From assembly GCA_026000155.1 (NCBI GenBank), contig BNYG01000005.1:44659-108658 (forward strand): a stretch of 64,000 bases of DNA, written 5' to 3'. Positions 37,399-44,626 of this stretch are shown one piece after another. The translations under genes and the position numbers were made by a program. Each line of letters starts with the position of its first letter. Within the stretch, counting starts at the first letter, position 1. Origin of the DNA: Bacteroidia bacterium. Lineage in GTDB: Bacteria > Bacteroidota > Bacteroidia > Bacteroidales > Azobacteroidaceae. Below the pieces are notes generated by a model that had not been told where the DNA came from, did no database searches, and worked only from the letters and a program-made list of their open reading frames with translations.

Positions 37399-39420
37399 AT
37401 GTATATAGAAGTCATTTTACCTGTTCCGTTAGCCGATACGTTTACCTACTTTGTGCCTCCCGAATGCGAGGCACAAATTGTAATTGGAGGTCTGGTGAGC
37501 GTTCCTTTTGGGAAAAATCAATTGCATACAGGCGTAGTTGCCGAAATCAGGAAAGATGTACCTGAAAAACTCGATAAAATAAAACCGGTAGATGCCATAC
37601 TTTCTGAAGGAGCGGCGGTTCTTTCGACACAATTACGCTTTTGGGAATGGCTATCGCAATATTATTTGTGCAATATTGGCGAGATATTTAAAGCCGCTTT
37701 GCCGCCCGCGTTTATCGAAAAAGGCTTATTACATCAATTCCGGTCTAAAAACTTAAGTCCCTTAAGCCCCTTAAGCCCCTTAAGGCTCTTAAGCCCCCTA
37801 CAACAACAAGCATACAACGAAATAAAATCTGCTTTTCTAACAAAAGAAGTTTGCCTCCTCCATGGCGTAACTTCTTCCGGAAAAACGGAAATTTACATGC
37901 ATCTTATTCAAGACACCTTCAATCAAGGCAAACAAGTTTTGTATTTATTGCCGGAAATTGCGCTGACTACCCAAATCACCAGCCGTCTGCAACAATTTTT
38001 CGGCGAAAAAATGAGTGTTTATCATTCCAAAATCAATCATCACGAACGGAAAAACAGTTGGGAAAATCATTGTCCGATGATTTTGGGTGTCCGGTCTTCC
38101 GTATTTTTACCTTTCCGGGACTTGGGTTTGGTCATTGTGGATGAAGAACACGAACCGAGTTACAAACAACAAGATCCGGCTCCCCGCTACCATGCCCGCA
38201 ACGCAGCGATTGTGTTAGCTTCCCTTCACGGAGCAAAAACGGTTTTGGGGAGCGCCACGCCTTCGGTGGAATCGTTTCACAATGCCCAAACCGGAAAATA
38301 CGGCTATGTCCGCTTAGATAAACGGTTCGTAGGGGCGGGGTCTGCCCGCCCTGAAAACAAAGAATTGCCGGAAATCATTCCGGTGGATGTAAAAGAATTA
38401 CGGAGAAAAAAACAAATGAAAACCATCTTTTCTCCTCTTCTGATCGAACGTATGCAGGAAACGTTAGCAAAAGGCGAACAAGTTTTATTATTCCAGAACC
38501 GCCGGGGATTTGCTTTGAGTGTCGTCTGTAAAATCTGCGACTGGACGCCCAAATGCCGGTGTTGCGACATTAGCCTGACTTATCACAAAGCCCCCGCGAA
38601 AGCAGGAATATTGAGTTGCCATTATTGCGGAAGAAGCTATCAATTACCCAAAGAATGTCCCGAATGTGGCAGCACGGACTTAAAACCCATCGGTTACGGA
38701 ACGGAAAAAGTAGAGGAAGAAATCCGGACGCTTTTCCCGGAGGTTCCGGTCGATCGCTTGGATACCGATACCGCTAAAACCAAAAAATCCTTGGAAGATA
38801 TTATTTCCCGCTTCGAAAGCGGACAAACGCAAATTTTAATTGGCACCCAGATGATTTCCAAAGGTTTGGATTTTGAAAAAGTCAGTCTGGTAGGCATTCT
38901 GAACGCCGATGCCCTGATGAATTTTCCCGATTTCCGGGCTTATGAACGCGCCTATCAATTGATGTCGCAAGTAGCAGGAAGGGCAGGCCGGCGGAAAACA
39001 CCGGGCGAAGTGATCCTGCAAACTTCCCATCCCGAACATCCGCTCATTCAACTGGTTTTGCAGCAAAACTACGAAGGAATGTACGACATGCAAATGGAAG
39101 AACGGGAATTATTCAAATATCCCCCTGTTTTTCGTTTGATTGAAATTACGCTCAAACACCGGAAAGACGAAATTCTCCGGGAACTGTCGGCTGTTTATGC
39201 CGGATTATTGCGGGAAAAATTGGGCGACCGGGTAGTCGGCCCCGATAAACCCGCCGTAGGGAAAGTACAGAACCTGTATATCCGGAAAATACTCTTGAAA
39301 ATCGAAACGGCCGCCTCGCTTGCCGCCCTGAGGGAAATACTGGAACAGACGCAGGCACAAATACATAGTAATCCTGCTTACCGGTATGTGCTGCTCCAAT
39401 ACGATGTAGATCCAGTATAA
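37399..39420 (+). CDS. priA: Primosomal protein N' (PriA helicase)
   Basis: 673 aa. N-terminal 3'-DNA-binding domain, helicase Walker A GVTSSGKTE, DEEH box in VIVDEEHEPSYKQQD, and a zinc-binding module with paired CxxC motifs (CKICDW, CRCC, CHYCG, CPECGS). PriA reloads replication forks. Three oddities: a 5 x 9-bp repeat near residue 120 (SPL repeats), a GC-rich palindrome encoding VGAGSARPE at 38329-38352, and an Ala/Lys-rich APAKAGI insertion inside the zinc module. All keep the frame. It is on the short side for Bacteroidales PriA. Confidence 0.93.
   Translation: MYIEVILPVPLADTFTYFVPPECEAQIVIGGLVSVPFGKNQLHTGVVAEIRKDVPEKLDKIKPVDAILSEGAAVLSTQLRFWEWLSQYYLCNIGEIFKAALPPAFIEKGLLHQFRSKNLSPLSPLSPLRLLSPLQQQAYNEIKSAFLTKEVCLLHGVTSSGKTEIYMHLIQDTFNQGKQVLYLLPEIALTTQITSRLQQFFGEKMSVYHSKINHHERKNSWENHCPMILGVRSSVFLPFRDLGLVIVDEEHEPSYKQQDPAPRYHARNAAIVLASLHGAKTVLGSATPSVESFHNAQTGKYGYVRLDKRFVGAGSARPENKELPEIIPVDVKELRRKKQMKTIFSPLLIERMQETLAKGEQVLLFQNRRGFALSVVCKICDWTPKCRCCDISLTYHKAPAKAGILSCHYCGRSYQLPKECPECGSTDLKPIGYGTEKVEEEIRTLFPEVPVDRLDTDTAKTKKSLEDIISRFESGQTQILIGTQMISKGLDFEKVSLVGILNADALMNFPDFRAYERAYQLMSQVAGRAGRRKTPGEVILQTSHPEHPLIQLVLQQNYEGMYDMQMEERELFKYPPVFRLIEITLKHRKDEILRELSAVYAGLLREKLGDRVVGPDKPAVGKVQNLYIRKILLKIETAASLAALREILEQTQAQIHSNPAYRYVLLQYDVDPV
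37752..37796 (+). repeat. 9-bp x 5 tandem repeat in priA
   Basis: Five consecutive cttaag-ccc-like units encode SPL repeats (one unit gives RLL). Each unit carries the palindrome CTTAAG. Copy-number change would not shift the frame. Confidence 0.9.
38329..38352. repeat. GC-rich imperfect palindrome in frame within priA
   Basis: gtaggggcgggg-tctg-cccgccct pairs its G-rich and C-rich halves with one extra G. It is translated as VGAGSARPE in a region that looks like a variable linker before LPEIIPVDV. It resembles a common dispersed bacterial repeat. Confidence 0.75.
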
Positions 39421-39443
39421 TGACTTGTATAAGAAAAATTCCT

Positions 39444-39451
39444 TATATTTG
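39444..39451 (+). promoter_or_regulatory. -7 element TATATTTG of the DUF59 gene
   Basis: TAnnTTTG match 26 nt before the ATG at 39478; the nearest TTG (39425) is at a short 16-nt spacing. Confidence 0.55.
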
Positions 39452-39477
39452 CATTCGCTAATAAAAACAAACACAAT

Positions 39478-39795
39478 ATGGAAAATGATTTGATGGCATT
39501 GGAAGAGCAAATCGTGAAAATGCTGAAAACGGTGTACGATCCTGAAATTCCGGTCAATATATATGATTTGGGACTGATTTATGACGTCGATGTGGACGAC
39601 GATAACAATGTGGTCATCACGATGACACTGACCGCCCCCGCTTGTCCCGCCGCCGATTATATTACGGAAGATGTGAAAATGAAAATCGAATCCATTCCGG
39701 AGGTAAAAAAAGTGGACGTGAAAATTGTTTTTGAACCCGAATGGCATCAGGGATTGCTGAGTGAGGAAGCCAAATTAGAATTAGGATTTTTATAA
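39478..39795 (+). CDS. MIP18/DUF59 family Fe-S maturation protein (SufT-like)
   Basis: 105 aa, a single DUF59 domain. Hallmarks are YDPEIPVNIYDLGLIYDV and the conserved Cys in LTAPACPAADYI. Homologues (SufT, PaaD-type, eukaryotic MIP18) help deliver or mature Fe-S clusters; it plausibly works with the SUF proteins encoded nearby. It is followed 7 bp later by an lpxH-like gene and has its own -7 element. Confidence 0.9.
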   Translation: MENDLMALEEQIVKMLKTVYDPEIPVNIYDLGLIYDVDVDDDNNVVITMTLTAPACPAADYITEDVKMKIESIPEVKKVDVKIVFEPEWHQGLLSEEAKLELGFL

Positions 39796-39802
39796 CAGGC
39801 GC

Positions 39803-40567
39803 ATGGCAAAAGACAAGGTCTATTTTGTGTCCGATATGCACTTCGGTTCGACTGTTTTTGAGCATCCGAAGGTGACCGAAAAACGGTTTGTCCGGTGGTT
39901 GGATACTATCCGGGAAGAAGCGAAAGTCCTGTATTTATTAGGCGATATTTTCGATTTCTGGTTCGAATACAAGAAAGTCGTTCCCCGCGGATTCACCCGT
40001 TTTTTGGGGAAAATAGCCGAAATGCACGACCAAGGAACTGAAATTCATTTCTTTACCGGCAACCACGATATCTGGATGTTCGATTATTTTCAGGAAGAAG
40101 TAGGCGCTATCGTACACACGAAACCTTTGACCGTAGCGATTGACGGCAAAAATTTCTACTTAGCGCACGGCGATGGTTTGGGGGATGATTCCCATTCGTT
40201 CAAACTGATCCGGTCTATTTTTCATAACCGGTTTTGCCAGGTTTTATTCGCCGGCATTCCGTCTCGGTGGGGTATCGGTTTTGCACACAGTTGGTCGAAA
40301 CAGAGCCGGCAGAAAGGCCTTGCTTCTCCTGCACCTTATTTTGGTGAAGATAAAGAACATCTGGTGTTGTATGCCAAAGCGTATATCAAGGAACATCCGG
40401 ACATTGATTACCTGATTTTCGGGCACCGGCATATTTTGTTGGATTTAATGCTTAACCGCAAATCCCGGATGATGATTATCGGCGATTGGATGCAATACTT
40501 TTCGTATGCCGTTTTTGACGGTAAAGAATTGAATCTCGAACAATACACTGCTCCTTATGATTTATAA
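39803..40567 (+). CDS. lpxH: UDP-2,3-diacylglucosamine diphosphatase (LpxH-like)
   Basis: 254 aa metallophosphoesterase. Metal motifs are SDMHFGS (D-x-H), GDIFDFW (GDxxD), TGNHDIWM (GNHD), LAHGDGL (GHxD-like) and FGHRHI. The WF-rich FDFWFEYK segment is typical of LpxH, which makes lipid X for lipid A synthesis at the inner membrane. It overlaps aroA by 11 bp. Confidence 0.88.
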   Translation: MAKDKVYFVSDMHFGSTVFEHPKVTEKRFVRWLDTIREEAKVLYLLGDIFDFWFEYKKVVPRGFTRFLGKIAEMHDQGTEIHFFTGNHDIWMFDYFQEEVGAIVHTKPLTVAIDGKNFYLAHGDGLGDDSHSFKLIRSIFHNRFCQVLFAGIPSRWGIGFAHSWSKQSRQKGLASPAPYFGEDKEHLVLYAKAYIKEHPDIDYLIFGHRHILLDLMLNRKSRMMIIGDWMQYFSYAVFDGKELNLEQYTAPYDL

Positions 40568-41741
40568 AATACAGGCCTCCCACTCTATCCACACATCCAT
40601 CAATTTACCGGCTTCCAAAAGCATCAGCAACCGGGCGCTCATCTTGAATGCGCTGGCAAAAAGCAGTTATCCGGTGGAAAACCGGTCGGATAGCGACGAT
40701 ACGCGCGTTTTATTCAATGCATTGCAATCGTCCGGTCCGGATTTTGATATTGGCGCCGCCGGAACTTCCATGCGCTTTCTCACCGCTTACCTCTCGCAAT
40801 TGGAAGGAAATTGGACAATTACCGGAAGCGAACGAATGAAAAACCGTCCCATCGGAATTTTAGTCGATGCTTTACGTTCCATAGGCGCTGAAATCGAATA
40901 CGAGGACAAAGAAGGATTTCCGCCTTTGCATATCCGGGGTAAAAAATTAAAAGGAGGGAAAATTACATTGAATGGCGGCGTCAGTTCGCAATATATTTCC
41001 GCTTTGATGATGATTGCGCCTTGTTTGAAACAAGGTCTAAAAATCTGTTTGGAAGGGAATATCATTTCCAAACCTTATATCCAAATGACAAAGGGCTTGA
41101 TGGAAATTTTTGGCGTAAACGTTTTTTGGGAAGGGCAAAACATTGAAATTGAGCCTCAAGATTATATTCCGGTTCCTTTCCAGGTGGAAAGTGATTGGTC
41201 GGCGGCTTCGTACTGGTACGAAATCCAAGCGCTGGCTCCGGATGCCTCCGTCGAATTGCTGGGATTGGAAGAAAACAGCCTACAAGGGGATGCAAAAATA
41301 GAAACTGTCATGGCAGACTTGCTCCGTCTTCCTATGAATACCGTTTTTCAATATGATTTTACCAATGAACCGGATTTGGCGCAAACCTTAGTCGTAACCT
41401 GTTGTCTGTTAAATATTCCGTTCCGGTTTACCGGCTTGCAAAGTTTACGGATAAAAGAAACGGATCGGATGACGGCTTTACAAACAGAGTTGCGAAAATT
41501 AGGTTATATCATTCAATCAGAATCAAATAGTATTTTGGAATGGACAGGAAAAAAAGGCGAACCGGAACCGCATCCGGTGATTGCGACTTATGAAGACCAC
41601 CGGATGGCGATGGCTTTTGCCCCGGTCTGTCTGAAAACTCGGGAAATCCGGATAGCGAATCCGGAGGTAGTCAGTAAATCGTATCCCCGCTTTTGGCTGG
41701 ATTTGGCACAAGCCGGATTTATCATTACAGAAGAACCATGA
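40557..41741 (+). CDS. aroA: 3-phosphoshikimate 1-carboxyvinyltransferase (EPSP synthase)
   Basis: 394 aa, slightly short for AroA. PASKSISNRALILNAL binds the substrates. GAAGTSMRFLTAYLS and SSQYISALMMIAP mark the two-domain fold, with RIKETDRM and EDHRMAMAFAP near the C-terminus. It carries out the sixth step of the shikimate pathway. It overlaps lpxH before and the small gene after (ATGA), so the three form an operon. Confidence 0.94.
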   Translation: MIYKIQASHSIHTSINLPASKSISNRALILNALAKSSYPVENRSDSDDTRVLFNALQSSGPDFDIGAAGTSMRFLTAYLSQLEGNWTITGSERMKNRPIGILVDALRSIGAEIEYEDKEGFPPLHIRGKKLKGGKITLNGGVSSQYISALMMIAPCLKQGLKICLEGNIISKPYIQMTKGLMEIFGVNVFWEGQNIEIEPQDYIPVPFQVESDWSAASYWYEIQALAPDASVELLGLEENSLQGDAKIETVMADLLRLPMNTVFQYDFTNEPDLAQTLVVTCCLLNIPFRFTGLQSLRIKETDRMTALQTELRKLGYIIQSESNSILEWTGKKGEPEPHPVIATYEDHRMAMAFAPVCLKTREIRIANPEVVSKSYPRFWLDLAQAGFIITEEP

Positions 41742-42076
41742 AGCTAAAAAATCTTTTTCAATCGGATACAAGACCGCCGGGCGACCCATTCGCACGAGAG
41801 GAACAAGACGGTTGTTGCGGACAACATGCCTTTTGTCAAAAAGATTTGTTATTGAAAGCTGCCGGTCATCCGGTGGAATATTACGATGACGAAGAGTTGG
41901 ATGTTTTTAAAAACCTCGCCTCGGATGCTTATACCGAGCAGGAAGTCGAACAGTTTGCCGAAGTGCTGCATACAATGTTGGAAACGGACGTCCCCGGCTG
42001 GATTCTCAGTTTGCAACTGCGGGGGATTGAACTTCCGGATGCATTGAAGGACGAAGTCCTGATGCGATTAGTTTAA
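41738..42076 (+). CDS. Small conserved Bacteroidales protein with CCGxHxxC motif
   Basis: 112 aa from the ATG that overlaps the aroA stop (ATGA). The CCGQHAFC motif near residue 27, plus an acidic middle (YYDDEELDVF) and a helical C-terminus, recall a family found behind aroA in related genomes. The motif suggests metal or redox chemistry, but no function is known to me. Confidence 0.7.
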   Translation: MKLKNLFQSDTRPPGDPFAREEQDGCCGQHAFCQKDLLLKAAGHPVEYYDDEELDVFKNLASDAYTEQEVEQFAEVLHTMLETDVPGWILSLQLRGIELPDALKDEVLMRLV

Positions 42077-42235
42077 ATAGCAGAATTTTAATTTAGATAT
42101 AATTAGGGAATGTATTGCGGTAGGAAGGAAGAAGGGGAAATTGGGGTTATTATTGAAATTTTTGGAAACAATAAAGTTAGCACGCAGATGACACAAATTA
42201 ATGAATATAAATTTATAACTCTAAATTGATAAAAT

Positions 42236-42916
42236 ATGAATGAAATTTGTAAGATAGAAGATTTTTATGAAATATTAAAAACAATTTCAGAAAATCAAGA
42301 TAATGTGATGTATAGAGGGGTTTGCAACTCTGATTTTGAATTAATTCCTTCAATCGGACGATTTAATACTCATAAAGGGCAAAAATTTAGTTTAGAAAGC
42401 GAAAAACTAATGCTTGATATATTTAAAAAATATATTTACCCCTATTATCCTGAAAATATTATTTGCAATGAAATGGAATTGCTGACAATAGCACAACACC
42501 ATGGATTACCTACTCGATTATTAGATTGGACAAAAAATCCATTAGTTGCTTTTTTCTTTGCTGTAGAAGAACATATAGATAAATTTGTAAATCATTCTTG
42601 TATCTATATTGTTCATTTGCCAAAAGCCAAATTGGATTCTGATATTAATCCATTTGAACTTACTGAAGTACAAAAATATATTCCAAAACATTGGGATAAG
42701 AGGATTATTACTCAGAACGGACTTTTCACAATACACAATAATCCAAATGAAGCATGGAAACCTAAGGGATTGGAAAAAATCTTGATAAAAAATGATATGG
42801 TTCGCAAGGAAATAAAAAAATCATTGAATAGATTTGGAATTAATTATAGCACCTTATTTCCTGATGTTGATGGAATAGCCAAGTATGTAAAATATTTACG
42901 AACAAATATTTATTAA
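42236..42916 (+). CDS. FRG-domain protein
   Basis: 226 aa. YRGVCNSDFELIPSIGR (the F/Y-R-G motif) and AQHHGLPTRLLDWTKNPLVAFFFAV are the diagnostic blocks of the FRG domain (PF08867). Such proteins are widespread in mobile and defence loci and resemble ADP-ribosyltransferase-like or Abi proteins, but activity is unproven. It is AT-richer than its neighbours and sits 5 bp before a broken AbiEii-type gene, suggesting one acquired cluster. Confidence 0.85.
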   Translation: MNEICKIEDFYEILKTISENQDNVMYRGVCNSDFELIPSIGRFNTHKGQKFSLESEKLMLDIFKKYIYPYYPENIICNEMELLTIAQHHGLPTRLLDWTKNPLVAFFFAVEEHIDKFVNHSCIYIVHLPKAKLDSDINPFELTEVQKYIPKHWDKRIITQNGLFTIHNNPNEAWKPKGLEKILIKNDMVRKEIKKSLNRFGINYSTLFPDVDGIAKYVKYLRTNIY

Positions 42917-42921
42917 GTATT

Positions 42922-43008
42922 ATGCCTAACTCAATTTTCAAAAATATGCTGTCGCAATATTCGCCGACAACAAAAGAGGAAAAAGACAACGCCACTCACG
43001 AAGTGATG
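42922..43008 (+). pseudogene. AbiEii-type nucleotidyltransferase toxin gene, N-terminal stub
   Basis: The first 29 codons (MPNSIFKNMLSQYSPTTKEE, then KDNATHEVM) match the opening of AbiEii/AbiGii toxins, which normally continue with QQIALAGLYR... for ~250 residues. Here the frame runs into the end of a transposase element and the remainder is not found on the far side, so the rest was deleted. The family match is from memory of the conserved opening. Confidence 0.65.
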
Positions 43009-43016
43009 TGTGGAAC

Positions 43017-43634
43017 AACCTCATTTTTACCTAATTTAAACAACAAAACAACCTCAGTAGCAATAGAATATCATATACACCAACCTCATTACCTCATTAA
43101 AAATGAAAGTAGAATACAATAATCTTTACACGCATTTTGTTTTTACGACATTGAACAGAATGCCAATCATTTTGGGAAAATTCCGCGATAGAATTGAAAA
43201 ATATATTACGGGAATTGTGAATAACAATGGCTGTAAAATGTATTCGATTTACGCTAATCCCGAACATGTACATTTTCTTGTATCTCGTGCGCCTCAATTG
43301 GACGAAGAAACATTGGCAACAATCATTGCCAACAGTTCTGAAAAATTTATCAATGACAATCGCTTGTGTGTTGGGATTTTTCAATGGCAACAGTCGTGTT
43401 CGGCATTTTCGGTTTCCAAACGAAATATACACGATTTGTGTGTTTATATTGAAAATCAAAAAGAACACCACGCCACGAAAGAAACTTTTGAGCAAGAATA
43501 TGAAGGATATGTCAAATTTTATCAACAAACCATTCGCAAGAAAACAAATGAATGAGGTAATGAGGTTGGCCTTATGGATGTAATCATTTGCTACTGATGT
43601 TGTTTTGTTGTTCAAATTAGGTAAAAATGAGGTT
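43017..43634 (+). mobile_element. Small Y1-transposase element with nested inverted repeats
   Basis: Outer arms of 47 bp (43017-43063 and 43588-43634) match as inverted copies with two mismatches. Inner arms of 19 bp (43080-43098 and 43551-43569) match perfectly and hug the transposase gene. Long nested terminal inverted repeats are not typical of IS200/IS605, which have subterminal hairpins. It may be a distinct subgroup or a REP-associated transposase unit. Confidence 0.8.
43103..43555 (+). CDS. IS200/RAYT-type Y1 transposase
   Basis: 150 aa, the IS200 TnpA size. The HUH motif is PEHVHFLVS and the nucleophile Tyr is probably in DLCVYIENQKEHH. It starts LYTHFVFTTLNRMPI, like TnpA and REP-associated transposases. 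It is complete. Its last codons fall in the inner right inverted repeat. Confidence 0.88.
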   Translation: MKVEYNNLYTHFVFTTLNRMPIILGKFRDRIEKYITGIVNNNGCKMYSIYANPEHVHFLVSRAPQLDEETLATIIANSSEKFINDNRLCVGIFQWQQSCSAFSVSKRNIHDLCVYIENQKEHHATKETFEQEYEGYVKFYQQTIRKKTNE

Positions 43635-43772
43635 TTGAAATCTGCATTGTTTGTGTGCTAAAAATCAAAAACGATGTCCATCTCTTTATCAAAAATCGGG
43701 CAAAAATGGATATTTGGTCAGCGGATTATTTTTTGCAATTGGTTGACAGGATTAATCTTAAATAATTATTTG

Positions 43773-43780
43773 TACCTTTG
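43773..43780 (+). promoter_or_regulatory. -7 element TACCTTTG of the ABC permease gene
   Basis: Exact TAnnTTTG, only 8 nt before the ATG at 43789, so the mRNA would be nearly leaderless. No -33 at normal distance is clear. Confidence 0.55.
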
Positions 43781-43788
43781 CGTTCCGT

Positions 43789-44607
43789 ATGGATTTATTG
43801 CATTATACTTTTTTTCAGAACGCCCTCCTCGGCAGCCTCTTCACCTGCATCGCCTGTGGAATCGTAGGAAGCTACGTGGTCGCCCGCCGGCTGGTATTTA
43901 TCAGTGGAGGGATTACCCATGCTTCTTTCGGCGGATTGGGATTGGGATTTTACCTGGGAGTGAATCCGATTTTTTCCGCCTTGGTTTTTTCCATCGCCTC
44001 GGCTTTTGGCGTCGAATGGTTGTCCAAAAAACAAGGTATTCGTGAAGATTCGGCGATTGCGGCTTTTTGGGCATTGGGAATGGCTTTGGGTGTCATTTGT
44101 ATTTTTCTGACACCCGGTTATGCACCCAATATCTCTGCCTATCTATTCGGGAATATCCTGACCGTAACCGGCACCGACATCTGGTTTGCAGGAAGTTTTG
44201 CCTGTGTGCTGGCTTTGCTTTTTATCCGTTATTTCAATCCTGTTTTATATGTCGCTTTCGACCGGGAATTTGCACAAACCAAAGGACTGAAAGTGGCTTT
44301 AATCGAAAATTTAATGATGGTGGCCATTGCCATTTGCATCGTTTCCAGCATTCGCCTGATTGGAATTATGCTGTTGATGTCGCTGATGACCGTTCCGCAA
44401 ATGACGGCCAACCTGTTTACTTCCAAATTTAAAAATATCATCCTTTATTCCATTTTCATTGGCATTGCAGGCTGTTTTTCAGGCTTGTTTATATCGTATT
44501 ACCTGAATGTACCTTCGGGAGCAGCCATTATTTTTGTTCAGGTAATCCTTTTCTTGATCTGCAAAATCGGCATATTTCTTTGTCATAGAACAATAAAACG
44601 CGTATAA
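43789..44607 (+). CDS. Metal ABC transporter permease (ZnuB/MntB-type, ABC-3 family)
   Basis: 272 aa with about eight membrane segments. GIVGSYVVARRLVFISGGITHASFGGLG is the ABC-3 permease hallmark (zinc, manganese or iron uptake). The ATPase and binding protein are not adjacent. It is followed 19 bp later by the PorW-like lipoprotein gene. Confidence 0.9.
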   Translation: MDLLHYTFFQNALLGSLFTCIACGIVGSYVVARRLVFISGGITHASFGGLGLGFYLGVNPIFSALVFSIASAFGVEWLSKKQGIREDSAIAAFWALGMALGVICIFLTPGYAPNISAYLFGNILTVTGTDIWFAGSFACVLALLFIRYFNPVLYVAFDREFAQTKGLKVALIENLMMVAIAICIVSSIRLIGIMLLMSLMTVPQMTANLFTSKFKNIILYSIFIGIAGCFSGLFISYYLNVPSGAAIIFVQVILFLICKIGIFLCHRTIKRV

Positions 44608-44626
44608 TCCTGTTTAAATTCAAAGG

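Noticed and set aside
43674..43788. Short frame before the ABC permease
   Set aside because: It runs through the promoter into the permease gene in another frame; low complexity and no homology recognised.
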